DNA of 41,680 bases from Phycisphaerae bacterium (GTDB lineage: Bacteria; Planctomycetota; Phycisphaerae; Phycisphaerales; SM1A02). Both the position numbers and the translations under genes were made by a program. Under the pieces are notes generated by a model that saw nothing but the letters and a program-made list of their open reading frames with translations, had not been told where the DNA came from and made no database searches. The stretch covers positions 1 through 41,680 of the forward strand of contig NYSW01000062.1 of assembly GCA_002683195.1 (NCBI GenBank), in the 5' to 3' direction. Numbering within the stretch: the stretch's first letter is position 1; each line of letters opens with the position of its first letter. Below are positions 35,185 through 41,680 of the stretch, piece by piece.

Positions 35185-38100
35185 ATGACCACGGGCCACG
35201 TGGAAGGTTTGGAGATCATCGATGGGACCGAGTACTACGTGATTCCGAATGTGGATCAACTCGATCCCTTTCTGGTCGGCGTGGTCAGCCCCAGCGATCA
35301 CTGGCTCTACGCTTCTTCCGCCGGCGGACTCGCCGCGGGGCGGGTGAACGCCGAGGGATCCCTCTTCCCCTACCGGACCGATGATCTTCTGCATCAGGTC
35401 CAGGGCTTTTCCGGCGGCTGGACCGGCATTCGAGAGAACGGGGTCATCTGGGAGCCGTTCACCGGTCGCCCCACCCCCGAGACCACGCGAAGCCTCGCCC
35501 GCTCCACCGCCGGCGATCGACTTCTCATCGAGGAGACCCACGAAGGCCTCGGCCTGCGAGCCAGCGCGTGCTGGTGCTTCTCCGATTCATCCGGCATCCT
35601 CCGACGAGTGAGGATCACCCGCCTCGACGATGGGCGGGAGACTCGAAGCATCGAGGTCATGGACGGACTTCGAGAGCTGGTGGCCGGTGGTGCCGGAGTC
35701 GGCGTCATGCAGAGCATGAGCTGCCTGATCAACGCCTACACCCGAGCGGAAATCGTGGGATCCGAGGGGCTGGCGACGGTCAGCATGGAGTCGGCGCTCA
35801 GTGACCGCGCCGAACCGGCCGAGTCCCTGACCGCGACCATCGCCTGGGGCACCGGACTTCCGGGAGCCGCGATCGTGCTGGACGCGGCCGAATCCGAACG
35901 CTTCGCCCGCGGGGCATCCCCCCGCTCAACGCCCCGCGTCGTGGGCCGCGCGACCGCCTACCTTCGACACGCGGTGGTCGAACTCGAAACCGGGGGCCAC
36001 GCCGGCTGGACCACGGTCGCCGACGTCGATCGATCCCAGACCCAGGTCGCCGCGATTCGAAACCGCCTCGCCAACGAGACCGATCTGGAATCGGCGTTGA
36101 CGCTTGAAGTCGAGGCGACCTCCGCGGCGATGGACGCGATCTCCGCCGAAACCGATGGACTCCAGCACTCCGGCGATCCCATCGGGGATGCTCATCACCG
36201 AACCAACACGCTCTACAACGACATGCGCGGCGGCATCCCCTTCGACCGGGAGACGCTGCCCTGGGGTGACTGGACCGCGTTCTGTCACCTGCGGAACCAC
36301 GCGGTCGCGCAACGCCACGCAAGCTGGCTCGCCACCCGCCCCGACGACGAGATCATCGCCCGAACCACTCTGCTGGAGGAGACGGCCGCCGCCGGTGACC
36401 CCGATCTCGAGCGACTGGCTCTGGAGTATCTGCCCTTCTGGTTCGGCCGACGCCACGGTGATCCGAGCCGACCCTGGAATCGATTCAACATCCGGATTCG
36501 TGATGCCGAGGGGAATCGTCTTCTTTCCTACGAGGGAAACTGGCGGGACATCTTCCAGAACTGGGAGGCCCTCGCACTGGCTCACCCGGGATGGTTGGAT
36601 CAGATCATCGCCAAGTTCGTCAATGCCACCACCGCCGATGGATTCAACGCCTACCGGATCACCCGCGACGGCATCGACTGGGAGATGCCGGAGCCCGACA
36701 ATCCCTGGGCGAATCTCGGCTACTGGGGCGATCATCAGATCGTCTATCTCACGCGACTTCTCGAGGCCTCGAGGGCGGTGGCGCCCGAACGTCTTCCCCG
36801 CTGGCTCGACCGTGAGATCTTCTCCTCCGCGGACGTGCCCTACCGACTGGCGGACCACGACGATCTGATTCGAGACCCCCGCCGATCCATCACCTTCGAT
36901 CAGGCGGCCCACGATGCCGCGATGACCCGGGTCGAAGAGAACGGACCGGATGGACGACTGGTCCATGACGAACACGGCGTGATCCTCACGAGTCTCGCCG
37001 AAAAACTTCTCATTCCAGTGCTCACCAAGACGTGCTCGTTCGTTCCCGACGGCGGGGTCTGGATGAACACCCAACGCCCGGAATGGAACGACGCCAACAA
37101 CGCCCTCGCGGGATATGGCCTGTCGATGGTGACGGCCTGCCAGCTCCGGAGACACCTCGCCGTGCTCCGGGGGATCTTCTCCGAACGCCGGGACGACCTT
37201 CGATTCTCCGAAGCCACCGCCCACTGGTTGGAGACCACCACCGGCGTCCTGCAGTCGGAACGTGGCCTGCTCGATTCCCCCGTGATCGACGATCATGCCC
37301 GTCGCCGGGTGCTGGACGCACTCGGCCGAGCCTTCGAACATCGACGCCACGTCGACTTCGGACGGCCCGCGGTCTCCGTCGCGCCCGATGCGATCCTGAC
37401 CTTCTGCGATCTCGCCCTCGACTGGCTCGATCACGCGATCGTCGCCAACCGCCGGGAGGACGGACTCGCCCACGGCTACAACCTCCTTCGGACCGGGCCC
37501 GGGACCGCCGGAATCCGGCACCTCCCCGAGATGCTGGAAGGCCAGGTCGCAGCCCTGTCCTCCGGCGTGCTCTCACCGGAGGAATGCGCCGACCTGATCG
37601 AATCGCTTTTCCGCTCGGATCTGCATCGGGACGATCTGGACACGTTCGTTCTTCAACCGGCCAGGCACATTCCCGCCCTCCTCGACAAGGGCCTGGTCCC
37701 CGACCCCGTCCAGGTGGATCTGCCGTTGCTCCGTGAACTGGCGGAATCCGGCGATCGCCGCCTCGTGGAGCTCGACGAGTCGGGCACCATGCGATTCGCG
37801 GGGTCGCTGGTGAACGGTCGCGACGTCGTCCGAGTGCTCGACGAACTCGCCACCGACCCCATCCTGACCGATCGAGTCGCCGCCCAGCGGACGCCGATCT
37901 TCGATGCCTACGAATCCATCTTCGATCATCACGCCTTCACCGGCCGATCCGGCGGCATGTACGGATACGAGGGCATTGGCTGCACGTACTGGCACATGGT
38001 CGCCAAACTTCTGGTCGCGGTGGGTGAATGCACCCTCGACGCCCACGACGACGACGCGGATCCCGATGTCCTCCGCCGACTGGTTCATGGGTATCACCGG

Positions 38101-38583
38101 GTTCGCGACGGCCTCGGCTTTCGAATGGACGCCGCTCGCTTCGGCGCCCTTCCGATCGATGCGTATTCACACTCCAATGGCGACGGCCAGGCCCGGCAGC
38201 CCGGCATGACCGGGCAGGTCAAGGAAGAGCTCCTGACCCGACGCATGGAACTCGGCGTTCGATCGGTCGACGGCGAACTGCGATTCGATCCCCTGCTGCT
38301 GGAGGACCGTGAGTGGACCACGAACCCGGCGGAATGGTCCTTGCCAACCCATGGTGGACGCCCGGCGGTCGAGATCTCCATTCCGCTCGGCGGCCTTGGT
38401 TTTCAGGTCTGTGGCGTGCCCGTGGTCTACCACCGCACCCAGGGGCCCCCCAAGATCCGGCTTCAGGATGCCTCCGGCGACGTTCGCCTGATCGAAGGAG
38501 ATCGACTTGGCCGTGGCGACACCGATCGGCTCCGATCCCGGGACGGCTTCATCACCCGCATCGATGTCGACGTCTCACCCTGA
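35185..38583 (+). CDS. Large uncharacterised protein, probable six-hairpin glycosidase-like enzyme
   Basis: This 1132-aa cytoplasmic-looking protein has no signal peptide or membrane helix. No named family is assigned. The N-terminal 250 residues are beta-rich (GLEIIDGTEYYVIPNVD, FLVGVVSPSDHWLYASS) like the sandwich domain that precedes (alpha/alpha)6 catalytic domains. The middle holds strongly motif-like runs: YEGNWRDIFQNWEAL (449-463), YRITRDGIDWE (490-500) and NLGYWGDHQIVYL (510-522), rich in Trp, Asp and His as in sugar-binding sites. A later block MYGYEGIGCTYWHMVAKLL lies near 925-943. The acidic pair in such motifs could be catalytic, but this is inference. The ATG at 35185 is preferred over 35167 because GAGAGG lies just upstream. 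It is linked to the oxidoreductase. Confidence 0.72.
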   Translation: MTTGHVEGLEIIDGTEYYVIPNVDQLDPFLVGVVSPSDHWLYASSAGGLAAGRVNAEGSLFPYRTDDLLHQVQGFSGGWTGIRENGVIWEPFTGRPTPETTRSLARSTAGDRLLIEETHEGLGLRASACWCFSDSSGILRRVRITRLDDGRETRSIEVMDGLRELVAGGAGVGVMQSMSCLINAYTRAEIVGSEGLATVSMESALSDRAEPAESLTATIAWGTGLPGAAIVLDAAESERFARGASPRSTPRVVGRATAYLRHAVVELETGGHAGWTTVADVDRSQTQVAAIRNRLANETDLESALTLEVEATSAAMDAISAETDGLQHSGDPIGDAHHRTNTLYNDMRGGIPFDRETLPWGDWTAFCHLRNHAVAQRHASWLATRPDDEIIARTTLLEETAAAGDPDLERLALEYLPFWFGRRHGDPSRPWNRFNIRIRDAEGNRLLSYEGNWRDIFQNWEALALAHPGWLDQIIAKFVNATTADGFNAYRITRDGIDWEMPEPDNPWANLGYWGDHQIVYLTRLLEASRAVAPERLPRWLDREIFSSADVPYRLADHDDLIRDPRRSITFDQAAHDAAMTRVEENGPDGRLVHDEHGVILTSLAEKLLIPVLTKTCSFVPDGGVWMNTQRPEWNDANNALAGYGLSMVTACQLRRHLAVLRGIFSERRDDLRFSEATAHWLETTTGVLQSERGLLDSPVIDDHARRRVLDALGRAFEHRRHVDFGRPAVSVAPDAILTFCDLALDWLDHAIVANRREDGLAHGYNLLRTGPGTAGIRHLPEMLEGQVAALSSGVLSPEECADLIESLFRSDLHRDDLDTFVLQPARHIPALLDKGLVPDPVQVDLPLLRELAESGDRRLVELDESGTMRFAGSLVNGRDVVRVLDELATDPILTDRVAAQRTPIFDAYESIFDHHAFTGRSGGMYGYEGIGCTYWHMVAKLLVAVGECTLDAHDDDADPDVLRRLVHGYHRVRDGLGFRMDAARFGALPIDAYSHSNGDGQARQPGMTGQVKEELLTRRMELGVRSVDGELRFDPLLLEDREWTTNPAEWSLPTHGGRPAVEISIPLGGLGFQVCGVPVVYHRTQGPPKIRLQDASGDVRLIEGDRLGRGDTDRLRSRDGFITRIDVDVSP

Positions 38584-39019
38584 ACCGATGGTCCCGGGAT
38601 TCAAAAAGGCATCGTCCTCCCGTCAGACCGACCGGGAGGACGACACTCGATGTCTGATTGATCTGATCGAACGACGGATCAGATCAGGCCGGAAGGGCAC
38701 CGACTTCACGGGCCATGAAAGGACTTGGGGAACCGAGAGCACCGATCCACCACGTAAACGAAGCCTCCGGATACTTCGACGTGTTGCGTGAACCGTTCGC
38801 GTGCAATGCCTTGCACGAAGCACCCTCGACGGTGAAACCGCCCATGATTCCCCAAGCCTGAGAGAGAGACGAACAAAGACGGACGGACCCACGATCTGCC
38901 GTCCGTGTCTCGTCATTCGCGGGAAATGCATTCGCGATGACGACCGCCTTGTTACGACGAGAGGTCCGGGAAGGTTCGCGCTCGTTTCAAAGAGTTGGGG
39001 ATTCTTTCACCGTCGAACG
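38584..39019. ncRNA. Candidate structured RNA region or cluster of inverted repeats in a convergent gap
   Basis: No supported gene lies in this 436-bp gap between two convergent units. It is packed with stems. H1 is an 11-bp perfect stem at 38612-38643, and H2 a 10-bp perfect stem at 38659-38686. A 12-bp helix with one bulge joins 38720-38732 to 38848-38859 and encloses three smaller hairpins (38751-38783, 38800-38817, 38821-38834). An 8-bp stem lies at 38879-38906, an 11-bp stem with one bulge at 38910-38943, and another 11-bp stem with one bulge at 39008-39038. None has a T-run. H1 could end the 1132-aa gene's transcript. The rest may be a non-coding RNA, but the strand and function are unknown. 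Confidence 0.45.
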
Positions 39020-39466
39020 TCAGATGGTTCGATCGGTGGATGCCGGGGCCAGACTTCCAGCGAGGGCGATTCCAATGGTGCTGGCCACGAAGAGCACCAG
39101 AAGGGTGGCCAGCGTCTTGAGCAGGATGTCCTCGTTCGCTTCGTTGAGCCAGATCGCCGCAGCCCCGACCCCCACCCCACTGATGATGCAGGCCCAGGAG
39201 GCGCCCCAGCAGATCTTCGGAAGCGTGGAATCGAGACGACGACCGACGATTCGATTGACCAGCAGGCCGAAGATGCTCGACACGCAGACCAGCCCGATGG
39301 TCGCGAACGCTCGCTCCGCCAGGTCCCCCAGGTCAGAACCCCAGATCAGCGCGATGAGCGTCACGGTCGCCGCGACCAGGGTCGCCACGCAGACCGTGAT
39401 CAGCACCAGGTTGAAGGCATGCAACGGACCGGCCCCGGACGTGTCTTTTGAAGTGGTCGACGTCAT
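39020..39466 (-). CDS. Hypothetical four-helix membrane protein
   Basis: This 148-aa protein has a short polar N-terminus (MTSTTSKDTSGAGPLHAFN) and four predicted membrane helices, approximately at 20-42, 53-75, 86-108 and 120-140. No conserved motif was recognised. The ATG at 39466 overlaps the stop of the alpha/beta hydrolase gene (ATGA) and has AGGAGG a few bases upstream, which settles the start. It is the last gene of a three-gene minus-strand unit. The stem at 39008-39038 covers its stop codon and could protect or end the transcript. The function is unknown. Confidence 0.72.
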   Translation of the reverse strand: MTSTTSKDTSGAGPLHAFNLVLITVCVATLVAATVTLIALIWGSDLGDLAERAFATIGLVCVSSIFGLLVNRIVGRRLDSTLPKICWGASWACIISGVGVGAAAIWLNEANEDILLKTLATLLVLFVASTIGIALAGSLAPASTDRTI

Positions 39467-40428
39467 GAACCCTCCTCGTCCCTGGTCGCGTCCCGATCCG
39501 TGGCTCCTGCCTCCGCCAACCAACGGTCGAACCACGCCTTGGCGAGTTCGGAGGAACGACGCGCGTCTTCACCTTCAAAGCCGTGGCCGGCTCCTTCAAA
39601 GATGTGCAGTTCGGCTTCGAGTCCCGCCTCGTCGTAGGCTTCTTTCATCGCTTCACTCGCCCGAGGGATCACGACGTCGTCCTCGGTGCCATGTAGAAGC
39701 AGCACCGGCGCATCCTGGGCATCGACGTGGCGAATCGGCGAAACGCGGGCCGCGAGCTCCGGATCGAAGTCCATTGCCGGATATCGCTCGTTCGGACCCA
39801 CGAAGGAGACCAGTTCGACCGGCGGAAACCAAGCCACCGCGGCCGCGATCGGCGCCGCCTTCCGACGGCCCTCGAATTCCGGTCCCGAACGGGATCGGCC
39901 CAGGTATCGGGGGACGCGATCACCACCGAGGGTCGCCAGATGCAGCGAAAGGTGGCCGCCCGCACTCAGGCCGAACGAACCGATTCGTTCGGGATCGAGG
40001 CCTCGCTCCTCGGCATTCTCGCGAAGATGACGAACCGCTTTTTCGACGTGATCGGCCGCATCGGGCACCTTGTATCGAGGCGAGCTTCCATGCCGAAGCA
40101 TCACCACGTGGTAGCCGTCGAGCAGAAGATCGTGCACCAGTGAGATCCCGCGGATCTCCGGCATCATCGCGAGACGAGGGTCGAACCAGCGGGAGATCCA
40201 TCCCCCGCTCACCATGAAGATCACGGTCGCGCCGTTGGCTTCAGCGGTCGGCTTCAGGAGGTCGTAGGTCATGGCCAACGCATCCACCCGACCGTAGATC
40301 ACGTCGGGTTCGATGGTCGCGATGGGCCCGGGAGGAGCGATGGTCACACTCCCGTGCCCGCCAGCGCTGAAACCCAGACCCGCGGTCGCCAGCACCGCGG
40401 TGACCAGCGTCTTCCTGAATCGACTCAT
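39463..40428 (-). CDS. Secreted alpha/beta hydrolase (BD-FAE/acetyl-esterase-like)
   Basis: This 321-aa exported enzyme has a signal peptide at about 1-24 (LVTAVLATAGLGFSAG). The alpha/beta-hydrolase core begins with YGRVDALAMTYDLLKP and an oxyanion region VIFMVSGGWISR. The nucleophile is Ser155 in GLSAGGHLSLH, and the acid and base are Asp in LLLHGTEDDVVIP and His in EGAGHGFEG, completing the triad. This pattern fits the BD-FAE/esterase-lipase group acting on small esters, carbohydrate acetyl or feruloyl groups, or peptides. Its start overlaps the stop of the M1 peptidase gene (ATGA), and its stop overlaps the membrane protein start. The substrate is not deducible. Confidence 0.85.
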   Translation of the reverse strand: MSRFRKTLVTAVLATAGLGFSAGGHGSVTIAPPGPIATIEPDVIYGRVDALAMTYDLLKPTAEANGATVIFMVSGGWISRWFDPRLAMMPEIRGISLVHDLLLDGYHVVMLRHGSSPRYKVPDAADHVEKAVRHLRENAEERGLDPERIGSFGLSAGGHLSLHLATLGGDRVPRYLGRSRSGPEFEGRRKAAPIAAAVAWFPPVELVSFVGPNERYPAMDFDPELAARVSPIRHVDAQDAPVLLLHGTEDDVVIPRASEAMKEAYDEAGLEAELHIFEGAGHGFEGEDARRSSELAKAWFDRWLAEAGATDRDATRDEEGS

Positions 40429-41680
40429 CCGTCGCCTCCCGTTCCAGTACCAAGGTAGGTGGCCTCGTCGCGGACCTGACCGTCGGCGAGGATCACCAGC
40501 ACGACATCATCGTCGGTTCCTCGACGCCCGTCACGACCGTCGCTGCGCAAGGTCGCCAGAACCGCCTCCCCGCCGGGTTCGATTTCCGAATTATTCGAGA
40601 ATTCCAACGCCATCGGTCGTTCCCAGGGGTCGACCAGCAGGGTGGGATCCATCTCCGACATCAACCGGCTCGCGAGTCCGATCGGGGTATCGCCCTCTTC
40701 GGCGATTTCCTCCCAGGCCGTCACGATCGCGACCGCAATGCGAATCGCCGACCGCTCGACGGCGGGCCGCCCATCCCGCGACGCCGCCGCCTGCATCGGA
40801 TTCGATCGGTCTCGAGCCGGGGTCAGGCCGAATCGTCCGACGATCACCTCCGGGGGATAGGCGTTGTTGGTCCGGTCGGCGTCGGCGATCTCGCGGTACG
40901 GATCGAGCAGCACCCGGGCGATCGGTTGGTCACCCACGAACATCCGGGTCGCGACTTCGGGGTTCTCCTTCCAGATCTCCACCGGAAGCATCACTTCTTC
41001 AATCGTCCCGTCTCCGTAGACGATCTCCAGCGGCAGCGGCATGGGAATGCCGCCGTGATTCCGGAACCGGACCACCGAGAAGTGAAGCGGCCGATTCTCG
41101 ATCGCTTCGAAGACCTCGCGATCATCATCCTCCAGTCGGGCCATGAATCGCTCGAACTTCCGTCGATCGTCCTCGGTCACGTCCAGTTCGTCGAACTGAC
41201 TGTAGAAGTCCAGCAGTTCCGGATATCGCTCGCTTCGCAGGGCGATGCCCTCGTTCCGCTGCCGGGTTCGACTGGGGCGTTCGGCCTCCCGTTCGGCCGC
41301 GAGCATCGGCTTGCGGATCTCGGGGTCTCTCGGCTCCACCGTGAAGTCCATCACCCGTTCGGTCGCGATGTCCACGTGCCGGGTGGTGTAGAACCAGTTC
41401 CGCCAGAACCAGTCCAGATCCACCCCACTGGCATCGTCCATGGTCCGGAAGAAGTCACCGGGCTCGGGACGCCGGAAGGCCCACCGTTCACAGTACGTCC
41501 GGAAGGCATGATCGAAGAGTTCGCGGCCCATCACCGTCTCCCGCAGGAGGTTGAGGGCCACCGAGGGTTTCGCGTAGGCGTTGTTCCCCTTCTGGATGAT
41601 CGATTCGCCGTGACTCATGATCGGTCGCTGTCGTTCACTGATCATGTAGTCGATGATGCCGTGCGGCTCGCCGCGGCGGG
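40425..41680 (-). CDS. M1-family metallopeptidase, C-terminal part (partial)
   Basis: About 417 residues of the C-terminal part are present; the frame stays open through the window edge at 41680, so the N-terminus lies outside. GNNAYAKPSVALNLLRETVMG and FRTYCERWAFRRPEPGDFFRTM are typical of the segment following the zinc-binding HExxH and downstream Glu in M1 aminopeptidases; DLDWFWRNWFYTTRHVDIA follows. The catalytic zinc motif itself is not visible here. The rest is beta-rich, with LPLEIVYGDGTIEEVMLPVEIWKE recalling the M1 C-terminal domain. It is the first visible gene of a unit with the alpha/beta hydrolase and the four-helix protein, joined by ATGA overlaps. A role in peptide breakdown is likely. 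Confidence 0.85.
   Translation of the reverse strand, partial: RRGEPHGIIDYMISERQRPIMSHGESIIQKGNNAYAKPSVALNLLRETVMGRELFDHAFRTYCERWAFRRPEPGDFFRTMDDASGVDLDWFWRNWFYTTRHVDIATERVMDFTVEPRDPEIRKPMLAAEREAERPSRTRQRNEGIALRSERYPELLDFYSQFDELDVTEDDRRKFERFMARLEDDDREVFEAIENRPLHFSVVRFRNHGGIPMPLPLEIVYGDGTIEEVMLPVEIWKENPEVATRMFVGDQPIARVLLDPYREIADADRTNNAYPPEVIVGRFGLTPARDRSNPMQAAASRDGRPAVERSAIRIAVAIVTAWEEIAEEGDTPIGLASRLMSEMDPTLLVDPWERPMALEFSNNSEIEPGGEAVLATLRSDGRDGRRGTDDDVVLVILADGQVRDEATYLGTGTGGDG

Noticed and set aside
35926..37521. Minus-strand frame opposite the 1132-aa gene
   Set aside because: The plus-strand frame has a ribosome binding site, an operon partner and consistent Trp/Asp-rich motifs; the antisense frame is Gly/Val/Glu-biased with none.
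38751..38783. Resemblance to a c-di-GMP-I (GEMM) riboswitch through AAGCCTCCGG
   Set aside because: The matching upstream core (CACGCA...GGCAAACC) and the tetraloop-receptor arm are missing; only about 10 nt are alike, and the stretch fits a hairpin loop.
38591..38791. Small plus-strand frame beginning MVPGFKK in the hairpin-rich gap
   Set aside because: It runs straight through two long perfect inverted repeats, has no ribosome binding site and no motif; the base pairing explains the sequence better.
38855..38870. CCTGAGAGAG resembling the TPP riboswitch CTGAGA box
   Set aside because: The other conserved thi-box segments are absent and no thiamine gene is nearby.

Overview
The window is GC-rich, densely coding bacterial DNA with short gaps and many ATGA or GTGA stop/start overlaps. 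The gene set indicates a Gram-negative-type, flagellated member of the Planctomycetota, most likely close to Phycisphaerae. Supporting features are a flagellar FliM, LpxI of lipid A synthesis, a LolC/LolD lipoprotein-release pair, ExbD/TonB, a planctomycete-like GyrA, and large membrane proteins carrying CxxCG-type zinc ribbons. The taxonomic placement is inference from gene content. No rRNA, tRNA, CRISPR, transposase, integrase or phage gene was seen. It reads as ordinary chromosome with several lineage-specific genes.

Layout. 79-1197 (-) fliM. 1459-3851 (+) dsbD and a DUF4286-like gene. 3881-7233 (-) an O-antigen ligase/polymerase-like protein and a WecA-type glycan initiator. 7317-9409 (+) a LOG-family hydrolase, lpxI and a TlyA-like methyltransferase. 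9570-14338 (+) gyrA, a STAS protein, exbD and tonB. 14458-16509 (-) surE and a membrane GT2 glycosyltransferase. 16559-19899 (+) NAD(P)H-hydrate epimerase, a LolC-like permease and a LolD-like ATPase. 19986-21407 (-) a lipoprotein with a degenerate peptidase-MA-like region. 21615-24182 (+) clpC with a strong terminator. 24515-25006 (+) a small orphan membrane protein. 24967-28627 (-) a lipoprotein, nadB and a TolB-like propeller protein. 28743-33960 (+) an RluA-family pseudouridine synthase, two tandem zinc-ribbon membrane paralogues and a secreted protein. 34097-38583 (+) a Gfo/Idh/MocA oxidoreductase and a 1132-residue glycosidase-like protein. 38584-39019 is a long convergent gap packed with inverted repeats. 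39020-41680 (-) a four-helix membrane protein, an alpha/beta hydrolase and the C-terminal part of an M1-type metallopeptidase cut by the window edge.

Much of the content serves the cell envelope: glycan initiation and polymerisation, lipid A, lipoprotein sorting, TonB energisation and periplasmic disulfide chemistry. The rest is housekeeping, covering topology (gyrA), proteolysis (clpC), NAD synthesis and repair (nadB, nnrE) and RNA modification.

Four points stand out. (1) The LolD-like ATPase has about 80 extra residues containing two predicted membrane helices between its Q-loop and signature motif, and its partner permease also has an extra helix pair. (2) The gap at 38584-39019 holds at least eight stems, including several of 10-11 bp and a possible multibranch RNA. 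(3) A TANNNT hexamer sits 6-9 nt before the start codon of seven genes, which suggests leaderless transcription. (4) The oxidoreductase/1132-residue protein pair looks like an uncharacterised carbohydrate locus.
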